Positions 35,882-44,823 of a stretch of 64,000 nt of DNA are shown piece by piece. The notes beneath the pieces were generated by a model. The model saw only the letters and a program-made list of their open reading frames with translations. It did not search any database and had not been told where the DNA came from. How positions within the stretch are numbered: the stretch's first letter is position 1; each line of letters opens with the position of its first letter. Position numbers and translations under genes: made by a program. The stretch comes from Liberibacter brunswickensis (GTDB taxonomy: Bacteria; Pseudomonadota; Alphaproteobacteria; Rhizobiales; Rhizobiaceae): the NCBI RefSeq assembly GCF_036858155.1, contig NZ_JAAEJX010000001.1:1-64000 (forward strand). The letters run 5' to 3'.

Positions 35882-37879
35882 ATGAATAATATAAAACCTA
35901 TTTATACAACGGAAGAAGTAGCAAATCATTTATTACGTAATCAATATTGGTCTGATTATTTTACAAATTATCATCCTGATGTGCTGATATCTCATAGATT
36001 GTCTTTTAATACAACCCAATTAAATTCTAATGCACGAGATGTTGTTCTTTGGGCGTTGGGTGAATGGTCTAAGGTTGTAGATATTACTTTTGAAGAAACT
36101 ACTTCAGATGATTCTTTTATTAAATTTATCAGTTCCGATTATGGATATATTTGTAATCCTCGTTATAATAACTATATTCACTTTATGGAAATTAATCTTG
36201 ATCAACAAGATGTACTTAAATATGGATCAGATAAAGGTACTATTTTATCGCATAATGCTCTTCATGAAATTGGACATGCATTAGGATTAGTCCATGCAGG
36301 TTCATATAATGGAGGTTATCCAGTCTATGGAAAAGATAATGATTATGAAAATGATTCTTTTTTATCTACAGTTATGTCATATTTTAGTCAGGATGAAAAC
36401 ATTACGACAGATGCCTCTTTTGGTTATTGTGCTACTCCAATGGTTGCTGATATTGTTGCCGTTCAAAAAATATATGGTGCGCCTCAAGAATCATTGAAAA
36501 ATGATATTTATAAAATTGATGTTAAACAGGGTTATTATCCTTTCATACAAACAATTTATGATTCAGGTGGTAATGATTTATTAGATTTAAGATTAGTTGA
36601 AGGCGTTGAAAACTATATTAATATTAATGTGGAATCTTGGTCTAGTATTGGTGGATACAAGAAAAATATGACTATTGCGCAAAATACTACTATAGAATCA
36701 GTTATTGGTAGTAATGGTAATGATGTGATCATTGGCAATAGTTCTGATAATTCTATGTTTCAATCTAATGGGAATGATTTTTTCGATGGTTCAAAAGGAT
36801 TGGATTCAGTTTTCTATTATTCCCCAAGTGACGTTTATAAAATTTATCGTTTTGACAATAAAATTATTGTTTATGATGAGCATAATGATAAAAAAGATTT
36901 TCTTCTAGATGTTGAAGTATTGCATTTTACTGATCGTGAAATTGATTCAATTGGTATACAAAATAGGTCTATTTTAGATTATATTGCTTCTCATGAAGAT
37001 CTCTTACAATATATAGGAAGTGATCTTGATGCATCACTAAAACATTTTTATGATTTTGGTTTGTCAGAAGGAAGAAATATTACATTTGATCCATATTTAT
37101 ATATTGGAAGTTATGATGATTTACGTGAGGCATTTGGTTCTGATAGGGATTCTGCATCTCGACATTATATTGAATATGGATTTAAAGAAGGTCGTATTCC
37201 TTATGCTTTTAAGTCCTTGGAATATATTGCTTCCTATAAAGATTTGATAGATGCTTATGCTAATACAACAACAGATCTTGTTCAGGCTGGTAAGGATCAT
37301 TTTTCTAACTTTGGCTGTAAAGAAGGTCGTTTTGTTACATTTGATCCATATTTATATGTTGGAAGTTATGATGATCTACGTGAGGCATGTGGTTCTGATA
37401 GGGATTCTGCATCTCGACATTATATTGAATATGGATTTAAAGAAGGTCGTATTCCTGATGCTTTTAAGTCCTTGGAATATATTGCTTCCTATAAAGATTT
37501 GATAGATGCTTATGCTAATACAACAACAGATCTTGTTCAGGCTGGTAAGGATCATTTTTCTAACTTTGGCTGTAAAGAAGGTCGTTTTATTACTTTTGAT
37601 TCAGATTTATATCTTAAAAGTTATGATGATCTGCGTGATGCATTTGGTTCTGATAGGGATTCTGCCACTCAACACTATATTAAGTATGGATTTAAAGAAG
37701 GTCGTGTTTTAGGATTATCCAGTATCCATACTAAAATTGATTTATCCGAAAAATCACAGTTGAAAAACGTTTTGTATGAAGATTTTTTAGGAGATGAAAA
37801 CTATTTTGATATATCATTAAATCCTATTCAAAATGTTTTTAATGATTTTATCTCTATGGTAGATAATTTGATTGTATAG
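35882..37879 (+). CDS. Serralysin-like secreted metalloprotease with C-terminal repeats
   Basis: A type I-secreted zinc protease. The metzincin site HEIGHALGLVH lies at 128-138 and the Met-turn VMSYF at about 164-168. Only one or two weak RTX units (GSNGNDVIIG, NGNDFFDG) follow at 276-308. Residues 365-620 are repeats of about 40 residues, each with a YIASYKDL or YVGSYDDL box and an FGxxEGR or YGFKEGR box. The end, DNLIV, fits the acidic-plus-hydrophobic type I secretion tail. The ATG at 35882 has a GGGATG site; the longer frame from 35789 has none. Divergent from prtD. Confidence 0.9.
   Translation: MNNIKPIYTTEEVANHLLRNQYWSDYFTNYHPDVLISHRLSFNTTQLNSNARDVVLWALGEWSKVVDITFEETTSDDSFIKFISSDYGYICNPRYNNYIHFMEINLDQQDVLKYGSDKGTILSHNALHEIGHALGLVHAGSYNGGYPVYGKDNDYENDSFLSTVMSYFSQDENITTDASFGYCATPMVADIVAVQKIYGAPQESLKNDIYKIDVKQGYYPFIQTIYDSGGNDLLDLRLVEGVENYININVESWSSIGGYKKNMTIAQNTTIESVIGSNGNDVIIGNSSDNSMFQSNGNDFFDGSKGLDSVFYYSPSDVYKIYRFDNKIIVYDEHNDKKDFLLDVEVLHFTDREIDSIGIQNRSILDYIASHEDLLQYIGSDLDASLKHFYDFGLSEGRNITFDPYLYIGSYDDLREAFGSDRDSASRHYIEYGFKEGRIPYAFKSLEYIASYKDLIDAYANTTTDLVQAGKDHFSNFGCKEGRFVTFDPYLYVGSYDDLREACGSDRDSASRHYIEYGFKEGRIPDAFKSLEYIASYKDLIDAYANTTTDLVQAGKDHFSNFGCKEGRFITFDSDLYLKSYDDLRDAFGSDRDSATQHYIKYGFKEGRVLGLSSIHTKIDLSEKSQLKNVLYEDFLGDENYFDISLNPIQNVFNDFISMVDNLIV
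37082..37709 (+). repeat. 255-bp tandem repeat inside the serralysin gene
   Basis: Two nearly identical units start at 37082 and 37337 (period 255 bases, 85 codons), and a third, partial and more diverged unit starts at 37592. Units one and two differ at only a few bases, for example TATGCT versus GATGCT and ATTTGG versus ATGTGG. The reading frame is kept across the junctions. Confidence 0.88.
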
Positions 37880-37902
37880 TAATATTTTTTTTTAAACAAA
37901 GA

Positions 37903-38580
37903 TTATTTTCGTTTGCAAATGCTAGAGATTACGCATGATTTGCATTGTGGTTTGCGAGCTTTGCAGACGTATCTTCCATGTAGAACAAGCCAGTAGTGTG
38001 CATTGTATTTATGCTTTAATGGAATAATACGCAATAAAGATTGTTCAACTTTATTAGGAGTTTTCCCAGGTGCTAGTCCAATTCTATTGGCAATGCGGAA
38101 TATATGAGTATCTACTCCGATAGTAGGTATTCCAAAGGCCATAGAGAGAATAACATTAGCTCCTTTTCTTCCTATTCCTGGTAATCTCATTAACTCTTCT
38201 ATTGTTTGGGGTATCTTGTTATTAAATTCATTAATTAATATATGAGATAAAGATATTATATTTTCTGCTTTTTTTCGATATATACCGATAGTTTTTATAT
38301 AATTTTGGAGATTTTTTTCTCCTACTGCAAGCATTTTTTTAGGTGTATCGGCTATTTCAAATAGATTTTTTGTTGCTTTGTTTACATTAACATCTGTAGA
38401 TTGTGCTGATAATAATACTGCTATAATTAGTGTAAAGTGATTTACATAATATAATTCTCCTTTAGGGGAAGGCCATCTCAAGGAAAAAAGATAAAAAATA
38501 CGTTCTAATTCTTCTGCATTATACAAACATCCTAAGGATTTATGCTCTTGATAAAAGTCGATTTTTTTTGATAAAACCAT
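37903..38580 (-). CDS. nth: Endonuclease III
   Basis: A base-excision repair glycosylase/AP lyase for oxidised pyrimidines. The helix-hairpin-helix LPGIGRKGANVIL contains the catalytic Lys, VDTHIFR the catalytic Asp, and the C-terminus has the four-Cys iron-sulfur pattern C-x6-C-x2-C-x5-C. The second Met of the frame (38580) is taken as start; the difference is four residues. It converges on the serralysin gene with only about 20 bases between. Confidence 0.94.
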   Translation of the reverse strand: MVLSKKIDFYQEHKSLGCLYNAEELERIFYLFSLRWPSPKGELYYVNHFTLIIAVLLSAQSTDVNVNKATKNLFEIADTPKKMLAVGEKNLQNYIKTIGIYRKKAENIISLSHILINEFNNKIPQTIEELMRLPGIGRKGANVILSMAFGIPTIGVDTHIFRIANRIGLAPGKTPNKVEQSLLRIIPLKHKYNAHYWLVLHGRYVCKARKPQCKSCVISSICKRK

Positions 38581-38719
38581 TATGATCCTCATCTATATAG
38601 TATTAACAAATAAAAAACTACCTAACGATCACTATAGTCAAAGAATATCAATAAATATTTTTAAAAAATTATATGTATACATGGAATAAGATGATACTTA
38701 TGTTTCTAGATTTTATCTT

Positions 38720-40051
38720 TTAATTTTCCTTGGATCTAGGAAGCATGAAAGCGGGCATATTGCCTCTGAATCCTATGGAATTTATGTCATTTTCCGTGTC
38801 ATTCATCTCTAATTCGGGAGTTATACCAAGTTCTTTTGATTTGGCATACGGCTTCTCGGAAGAAGATGTTTTTTTCTTTTTTCGATTTGCTTCATTTAAT
38901 TTTTTTTTGGGAGTAGATAATATAGATAAATCTCCATTAAGCCACTTTACTTTTTTATCTATGAGATTTTCAATATCATTAATATATTTCTCATCCTTTT
39001 CAGTTGCTAGTGTAAATGCCTTTCCATGGCGTCCTGCACGTCCTGTACGTCCGATTCTATGAATATAATTTTCAGCTCTATTAGGAACATCAAAATTAAA
39101 TACATGTCCGACATCAGGTATGTCTAAGCCACGAGATGCTAGATCAGAAGCAACCATTAGCTGGATTGATCCTTCTTTAAAATTTTCTAATATTTTCATG
39201 CGCGATCTTTGATCCATGTTTCCATGAATAGCACAAACTGAAAATCCTTTTTTCCCTAATGAATCGCAAAGATTTGCAATATCCTTTTTTTGATTACAAA
39301 AAATTATTGCATTTTTTATTGAATCTTGTGATTGTACTAATTCCTGTAAAATATCTAATTTTTTAGAATATTGAGCATAAGTTGCAACAAAATAGTGCTC
39401 TATAGTTTCAGCTGTTGAAGAAGGTGTGTTAACTTCAATATGTTTAGGATTTTGTAAAAAGTTTTCAGATACTTTTTGTAATTCTGACGTCATTGTTGCT
39501 GAAAATAAAAGTGTCTGACGGGTAAATGGTATTAGATTTTTGATATCCTGAATATGGGGTATGAAACCCATATCTAGCATCCTATCTGCTTCATCAATTA
39601 CGAGGATTTCAATATTGTTCATCAACAATTTCCCTCTATTAAAATGATCAAGTATTCTGCCAGGAGTACATATCAATACATCCGCACCTCTTTCTAATTT
39701 TTTATTTTGAGTATCAAAAGGGATACCTCCAATTAGAAGGGCAACATTTAAATTATAATTTTTCCCATACTTTTTAAAGCTATCTGCAACTTGCGCAGCA
39801 AGTTCTCTTGTAGGTTCTAATATCAAAGTACGAGGCATACGAGCACGAGCTCTGCCTTTTTCAAGGATAGTCAACATGGGTAACACAAAAGATGCTGTCT
39901 TACCTGTTCCAGTTTGCGCTATGCCACATACATCGTGTCTTTGAAGAACTAAAGGAATAGTTTGAACCTGTATAGGAGTAGGCTCAACATATCCTGCATC
40001 TAAAACAGCACAAACAACTTTTTGGCTTAGACCAAGATCAGTAAAATTCAT
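38720..40051 (-). CDS. rhlE: DEAD-box RNA helicase, RhlE type
   Basis: An ATP-dependent RNA helicase for ribosome assembly or RNA turnover. It shows the Q-motif region PTPIQVQTIP, Walker A AQTGTGKT, DEAD (VIDEADRMLDMG), SAT, and the final HRIGRTGRAGR. The tail from about residue 385 is Lys-rich, typical of RhlE. At 443 residues it is normal. Single gene with its own flanks. Confidence 0.93.
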   Translation of the reverse strand: MNFTDLGLSQKVVCAVLDAGYVEPTPIQVQTIPLVLQRHDVCGIAQTGTGKTASFVLPMLTILEKGRARARMPRTLILEPTRELAAQVADSFKKYGKNYNLNVALLIGGIPFDTQNKKLERGADVLICTPGRILDHFNRGKLLMNNIEILVIDEADRMLDMGFIPHIQDIKNLIPFTRQTLLFSATMTSELQKVSENFLQNPKHIEVNTPSSTAETIEHYFVATYAQYSKKLDILQELVQSQDSIKNAIIFCNQKKDIANLCDSLGKKGFSVCAIHGNMDQRSRMKILENFKEGSIQLMVASDLASRGLDIPDVGHVFNFDVPNRAENYIHRIGRTGRAGRHGKAFTLATEKDEKYINDIENLIDKKVKWLNGDLSILSTPKKKLNEANRKKKKTSSSEKPYAKSKELGITPELEMNDTENDINSIGFRGNMPAFMLPRSKEN

Positions 40052-40265
40052 AAAATAGCTCTATAAAAACCACAAAAAAGCCTAAATTTTCCTAGAAAAG
40101 TTAACACATATTATCTTGAAAAAAATAAACATGCAATACTTGTTATCATAATCTTGATAAAAGAAGAATACATATAAATAATTCTAATTTATTGCTACCT
40201 TTATAATATAGAAAAATCTATCAAATATGTTATTTTCCAACATAAATTTTTATTATTTAATCATT

Positions 40266-41213
40266 TCAATATTGATTGTTTTTTTGCAAGTAGGGTTTAT
40301 CTTCAAGGAAGTTGAGAGGATTCATTTCTATTGCATTTTTTCTAACTTCAAAATGGAATTTATGTTTTTTTGTATTTTCGTTTATTCCGGAACTTCCAAT
40401 ATTATCCCCGCGAGATACTTTTTGTCCTTTTTTAACATAAGGTATGTTAACATTGCTGTAGACAGTTACTATTGAATTATCGTGACGGATTAAAATAATA
40501 TTTCCTAATTCCACAAGATCATTTCCTACATAAGTAATAATTCCATCTTCTGCAGCTTTTATTGATGTATTAGGATCGACTATAATATCAATTCCATTAT
40601 TATTTCTTTTAAAATTAATTGTATCTCCTGTAACTGGCCATAAATATTTTCTAGTTTTTGATTGTATATAGTTTTTTTTATTTTTCACTCTGATAGTACG
40701 AATATTATTAGTGTTTTTCTTTTTGTTTGGATCTCGGTTGATTTTTCCTAAAGGATAAATTTTTTTCTTAAATTTATCTTCTATGCAACTATTGGATTCA
40801 AAATTATTTAGTAAGGGAATTTTTGTTTTTAAATTAATTCTATCAACAAGTAATTTTTCTTTTAAAATAGCAATGTGGTCAATTATTTTATTTATATCAT
40901 TTTTCGGATAAGATCGTTTGTTTGGTAGAGGAATATTAATAATATGTAATTCTTTATTTTTCTTGGTTTGTCTTATCTTTTTATGATTTATAATACCGAC
41001 AGATGGAATCAAATTATTTTCTATATTTGCATCACAATCTATTGGAGGTAATATACAAGTAATTATAGTTATTAAAATTTTATTTGTTTGAGATGGAAAA
41101 TAAATAAATAATCTATCTATGTATAATAATCTCTTAATACTTATTCCTCTTGAATTGTAATAATTACATATTATAGTTTTGCATTTAATTAGGAATACAG
41201 TAATTGATATCAT
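40266..41213 (-). CDS. nlpD: NlpD-like protein with a degenerate LytM (M23) domain
   Basis: The C-terminal 120 residues are a LytM domain: GIDIIVDPNTSIKAAEDG, YVGNDLVELGNIILIRHDN and HFEVRKNAIEMNPLNFL. As in NlpD, the first metal ligands of active M23 peptidases are missing, so a regulatory role in activating cell-wall amidases is more likely than catalysis. The N-terminus has one hydrophobic segment (about 45-58) before a Cys, but the box PIDC is not a standard lipobox, and no LysM domain is visible. The place after surE matches nlpD elsewhere; pcm is absent. Confidence 0.75.
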   Translation of the reverse strand: MISITVFLIKCKTIICNYYNSRGISIKRLLYIDRLFIYFPSQTNKILITIITCILPPIDCDANIENNLIPSVGIINHKKIRQTKKNKELHIINIPLPNKRSYPKNDINKIIDHIAILKEKLLVDRINLKTKIPLLNNFESNSCIEDKFKKKIYPLGKINRDPNKKKNTNNIRTIRVKNKKNYIQSKTRKYLWPVTGDTINFKRNNNGIDIIVDPNTSIKAAEDGIITYVGNDLVELGNIILIRHDNSIVTVYSNVNIPYVKKGQKVSRGDNIGSSGINENTKKHKFHFEVRKNAIEMNPLNFLEDKPYLQKNNQY

Positions 41214-41410
41214 TCAAAATATCCCTATCCTAAATTATCAATTTCTTTATTTAGAAGAAAATTTATAAGGGGGTAAAAACAATTTTTTTATATTTCAAAA
41301 TAATTTTGATACTTTATTAATAACCTCAAGAAATATTGCTAAACTGTATAATCTATCTTTGCTAAATATTATTATATCAAGAGATAAAAAATATATTTTT
41401 ATTATGCATA

Positions 41411-42163
41411 TTACTTTTCCAAAGATAGTGACATAAGATCTTGTGAACTATAGTCTGTAAGATCTGTTTTGATGGGAGTTACTGAAATCATATTGTGTTC
41501 TATGGCGAAAGCGTCAGATTTTTTGCATAGATCTTTTGTATGCTCCCTAAATTCTAAGCAATAATTAGTTATATTACCATCTTTAGATACTTGTTTTGCA
41601 TCAATTACAAAGCATGGTTTTTCTTGCGACGTGACTAATGTTTTTTCTACCTCTTTTGGAGAGCAGCGGGGGAAATTTATATTAAATACAGTGGTATTTG
41701 AAACCTTAGTGTTTAGTAATTGTCGTATAATATTTGGTGCATAAATTTTAGATACTTCCCAAGGAATCATATTTTCATAGGTATAGGCTTGGCTTAATGC
41801 GAATGAACGAATGCCTTGTAAACTTCCTTCAAATGCAGCTGCTAATGTGCCAGAATATGCTACATGATTAGACGTATTAGTCCCGATATTTACTCCTGAT
41901 AATATTAAATCTGGTTTTTTATTATTCATTTTTTGAAGGGCTACAATAACGCAATCAACTGGTGTACCATGAACCGCAAATCTTTGATTACTAATTTTGC
42001 GACATGCTATACTTCTAGACATTGTTAAGGAATTGGCTAAACAGCTTTGATCCATTTCAGGAGCACATATCCAAATATCATCTGATATGCTTCTAGCTAT
42101 ATTCTCTAAAACTATTAGTCCTTCTGATTTTATTCCATCGTCATTTGTCAATAATATTCTCAT
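41411..42163 (-). CDS. surE: 5'/3'-nucleotidase SurE
   Basis: A metal-dependent nucleoside monophosphate phosphatase. The metal site LLTNDDGI is at the N-terminus, with the family segments SGVNIGTNTSNHVAYSGTLA and INFP. A GGAG site precedes the ATG. It is directly downstream of serS (22 bases), the rhizobial order. Confidence 0.95.
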   Translation of the reverse strand: MRILLTNDDGIKSEGLIVLENIARSISDDIWICAPEMDQSCLANSLTMSRSIACRKISNQRFAVHGTPVDCVIVALQKMNNKKPDLILSGVNIGTNTSNHVAYSGTLAAAFEGSLQGIRSFALSQAYTYENMIPWEVSKIYAPNIIRQLLNTKVSNTTVFNINFPRCSPKEVEKTLVTSQEKPCFVIDAKQVSKDGNITNYCLEFREHTKDLCKKSDAFAIEHNMISVTPIKTDLTDYSSQDLMSLSLEK

Positions 42164-42185
42164 TATTTACTCCAAAATATATTAT

Positions 42186-43466
42186 TTATTTATTTATTCT
42201 TTCTAAATTATTCATATAAGGTTGCAAAACAGATGGAATAGTAACTGAATCATCTTCGTTAAGGTAGTTTTCTAAAATTGCAATAAGACAACGACCTACT
42301 GCTACTCCCGAACCATTAAGTGTATGCGGAAATTTTAAAGATTTATTATTTATATCACGGTATCTGGAATTCATTCGTCTTGATTGAAAATTTCTACAAT
42401 TAGAACAAGAAGAAATTTCGCGGTAAATGTTTTGTCCAGGCAACCATACTTCTATATCATAAGTTTTGCAGGAACTGAAACCAAGATCTCCAGAACATAA
42501 TGATACTACTCGATAATGTAGATCTAATCTTTTTAGAATTTCTTCTGCGCAAGATAACATACGTTCATGTTCTTGATGGGAATCTTCTTCTTTAGTTATA
42601 GATACTAATTCGCATTTCCAAAACTGATGTTGTCTTAACATGCCTCTAGTATCTCTACCAGCAGATCCTGCTTCTGATCTAAAAGAAGGTGATAATGCCG
42701 TAAAACGTAAAGGTAGAATTTCAGATTCTATTATTTCATGTGAATAGAGATTAGTTAGACTTACTTCTGAAGTTGGAATAAGCCACTTGCCATTGGTTGT
42801 ACAAAACATTTCATCTGCAAATTTTGGAAGTTGTCCCGTACCATACATTGCTTCATCACGTACTAATAAAGGTGCAGATACTTCAGTATAATTGTGCTCT
42901 AAAGTATGTACATCTAGCATAAATTGACCTAATGCTCTTTCTAAACGAGCAAGATGGCTGGTTAATACACAAAATCTTGATCCTGATAATTTAGAAGCGC
43001 GATCAAAATCCATCAAGCCTAGTGCTTCGCCAATTTCAAAATGTTCTTTTGAAAATAATTTTGTCTTGCTTGGTTTTTTCCCTACAGAACGTATCAAGAC
43101 ATTTTCATTTGAACTTATCCCGATAGGAACATCTTCTGAAGGAATATTAGGAATACATGAAATAATTTTTTTTAGTGAAGAATACACCTCAACTTCTTCT
43201 TTTTCTAGTAAAGGGAGGTGTTCTTTAATAGTTGATGCTTCATTTTTAATATTATCAGCAAGTAATAGATTCCCTTGCGCTATAGCTTGTCCAATTTTTG
43301 TGGAAAAAGAATTACGAAGTGCCCTCATTTCTTCAATTTTTTTGATTAGAGTGCGATGTTGTATATCTAGGGATAAAATGCAATTGGACTTAGGATCGAG
43401 ATTACGTTTTTTCAAAGCCATATCAAGATCTTCTGGATTTTGGCGAATCCATTGTATGTCTATCAT
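42186..43466 (-). CDS. serS: Seryl-tRNA synthetase
   Basis: A class II synthetase charging tRNA-Ser and tRNA-Sec. The N-terminal coiled-coil arm for tRNA is at about 25-105, followed by motif 2 (FRSEAGSAGRDTRGMLRQHQF) and motif 3 (GSGVAVGRCLIAILEN), where Cys replaces the usual Thr. At 426 residues it is full length. It heads the serS-surE unit. Confidence 0.96.
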   Translation of the reverse strand: MIDIQWIRQNPEDLDMALKKRNLDPKSNCILSLDIQHRTLIKKIEEMRALRNSFSTKIGQAIAQGNLLLADNIKNEASTIKEHLPLLEKEEVEVYSSLKKIISCIPNIPSEDVPIGISSNENVLIRSVGKKPSKTKLFSKEHFEIGEALGLMDFDRASKLSGSRFCVLTSHLARLERALGQFMLDVHTLEHNYTEVSAPLLVRDEAMYGTGQLPKFADEMFCTTNGKWLIPTSEVSLTNLYSHEIIESEILPLRFTALSPSFRSEAGSAGRDTRGMLRQHQFWKCELVSITKEEDSHQEHERMLSCAEEILKRLDLHYRVVSLCSGDLGFSSCKTYDIEVWLPGQNIYREISSCSNCRNFQSRRMNSRYRDINNKSLKFPHTLNGSGVAVGRCLIAILENYLNEDDSVTIPSVLQPYMNNLERINK

Positions 43467-43798
43467 TATATTTTCCTATAATTCGACAACAAAATAGTCA
43501 ACTATCTGATAGTTTAAGAGTATCAGCGTATAATTGTGCTTTTTCCTATTTTATACCAGAGTTACTCTCTAATACAGTTAATAGAGAAGGTGATTAAAGA
43601 AGGCAACAGTTATTTTCGAAATATCATAATCATATTTTAAAATTTCAACAAATACTGAAGTGTCTTCTGCGAAAAAATATAATCCTATATATTGAAGTAA
43701 ACTTGTATTTTATAGTAATTATTAAATTATACTATACTTAGTTACTATCCTGGATGGTATTATATCGAAAAGAAGGGGAGATAATATTTTTCTTGATT
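43467..43798. other. Non-coding stretch where rhizobia carry tatC
   Basis: About 330 bases between serS and a TatB-like small gene. In free-living Rhizobiales this position holds tatC. I find no TatC-like segment in any frame, only short AT-rich frames, so the gene is gone rather than merely frameshifted. Confidence 0.45.
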
Positions 43799-44047
43799 TT
43801 ATATTATATGATCTTTTGTATTGTTCTTTTTTTGTATATTTCGTTTTTTACTTTTTACTTTTTGAGCGTTACGATTAAAAAATTTTGTATTTTTTTCAGG
43901 ATAGATAGCAGAAAAAGCCTTAGATATATTAATACGCAAATATCTAATTATATTGCACATTAAAGACAATAAATAATCGAAGTTCATTGCAAATATTATA
44001 CAAAGCAACGCAATAATTAATATATCAAACCAATTTAAATGCAACAT
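43799..44047 (-). CDS. Small membrane-anchored protein, possible TatB remnant
   Basis: About 82 residues from the ATG at 44047 with GGA upstream (a longer frame starts at 44092). The N-terminus LHLNWFDILIIALLCIIFAM matches the pattern of TatB (FDIGWTELLVIAVV) and is followed by an amphipathic stretch and a Lys/Asn-rich tail. The Gly-Pro hinge that follows the TatA/B helix is absent. Position upstream of serS equals tatB in rhizobia. It may be a decayed Tat component or an unrelated membrane peptide. Confidence 0.4.
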   Translation of the reverse strand: MLHLNWFDILIIALLCIIFAMNFDYLLSLMCNIIRYLRINISKAFSAIYPEKNTKFFNRNAQKVKSKKRNIQKKNNTKDHII

Positions 44048-44276
44048 GAAGTAAATTCCATTTCTAAGATCATTATAAAAACAATTTATCATACTTCATC
44101 AAGTTCATCTATATATAATAATTTAGCGTTTATATATAATATATCAGTTTATTTTTTCATAATTAGATATAATAGGTAGATCTTCTTAGTGTGTTTTTGA
44201 ATATTTCAATATTATTATTCCTCGAAAAAATATTGATTTTCTTTTCTGATTTACGAATTTTTTATTACTAGCAATT

Positions 44277-44741
44277 TTATTCTTTGGGAATAAGGGGGCG
44301 GTATATTTTACGAGCTCTATCTTCGAACGCTTTTGCAAAATACAAAAAAGAACTATGAAATACCTTTTTTAGCATTATATCAAATAGACTATTTTTGAGT
44401 TCATATTTTATAGAGAAATGTACTTTGCACTTATTCTCGCAAATTTCTTCAAAGATCCAATGATTTTCTAAGAAATTAAATATGTTTTTAATATGATTAA
44501 CTGTTATTATATTTTCAATTTGATTAATTCGTACCCGTGTCAAAAATTTTTTTTGTATTCCTGCATAACTTACTTGCATGCTTGCAATTATTATCTCATC
44601 ATTTCCTTCCTTTGAACGATCATGTATAATAATTTCTTTACAAAGAGGTACAAATTCAGGATATTTCTCTATATCTTTTACTAAGTTAAGCATTTGTTTG
44701 GAGCTATGATTCAAGATACGATCATCTTTAAAATAATGCAT
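44277..44741 (-). CDS. Ubiquinone-binding protein, COQ10/START family
   Basis: A 154-residue polyketide-cyclase/START-type protein (ratA/COQ10 family) that binds ubiquinone or related lipids. It shows the family start of Tyr-Phe and LVKDIEKYPEFVPLC, a central FLTRVRI strand, WIFEEI and the C-terminal helix SFLYFAKAFEDRARKIY. It follows lipA, as in other Rhizobiales. Its exact role in respiration is not defined. Confidence 0.88.
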   Translation of the reverse strand: MHYFKDDRILNHSSKQMLNLVKDIEKYPEFVPLCKEIIIHDRSKEGNDEIIIASMQVSYAGIQKKFLTRVRINQIENIITVNHIKNIFNFLENHWIFEEICENKCKVHFSIKYELKNSLFDIMLKKVFHSSFLYFAKAFEDRARKIYRPLIPKE

Positions 44742-44823
44742 AATATTAATTAATCATCCTTTACAATTTTATTTTATAGGATTGAATCCTTAAATTTTTA
44801 TACATTTTATTTTGATCTATTGT

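Noticed and set aside
37082..37709. CRISPR-like array
   Set aside because: Units are 255 bases, coding, contiguous and in frame; there are no short repeats with unique spacers.
37050..37712. Three short repeated plus-strand frames
   Set aside because: They are alternative-frame shadows of the 255-bp repeat inside the serralysin gene.
43066..43497. 143-codon plus-strand frame
   Set aside because: Antisense to serS, with composition that follows from the serS codons; serS is unmistakable.
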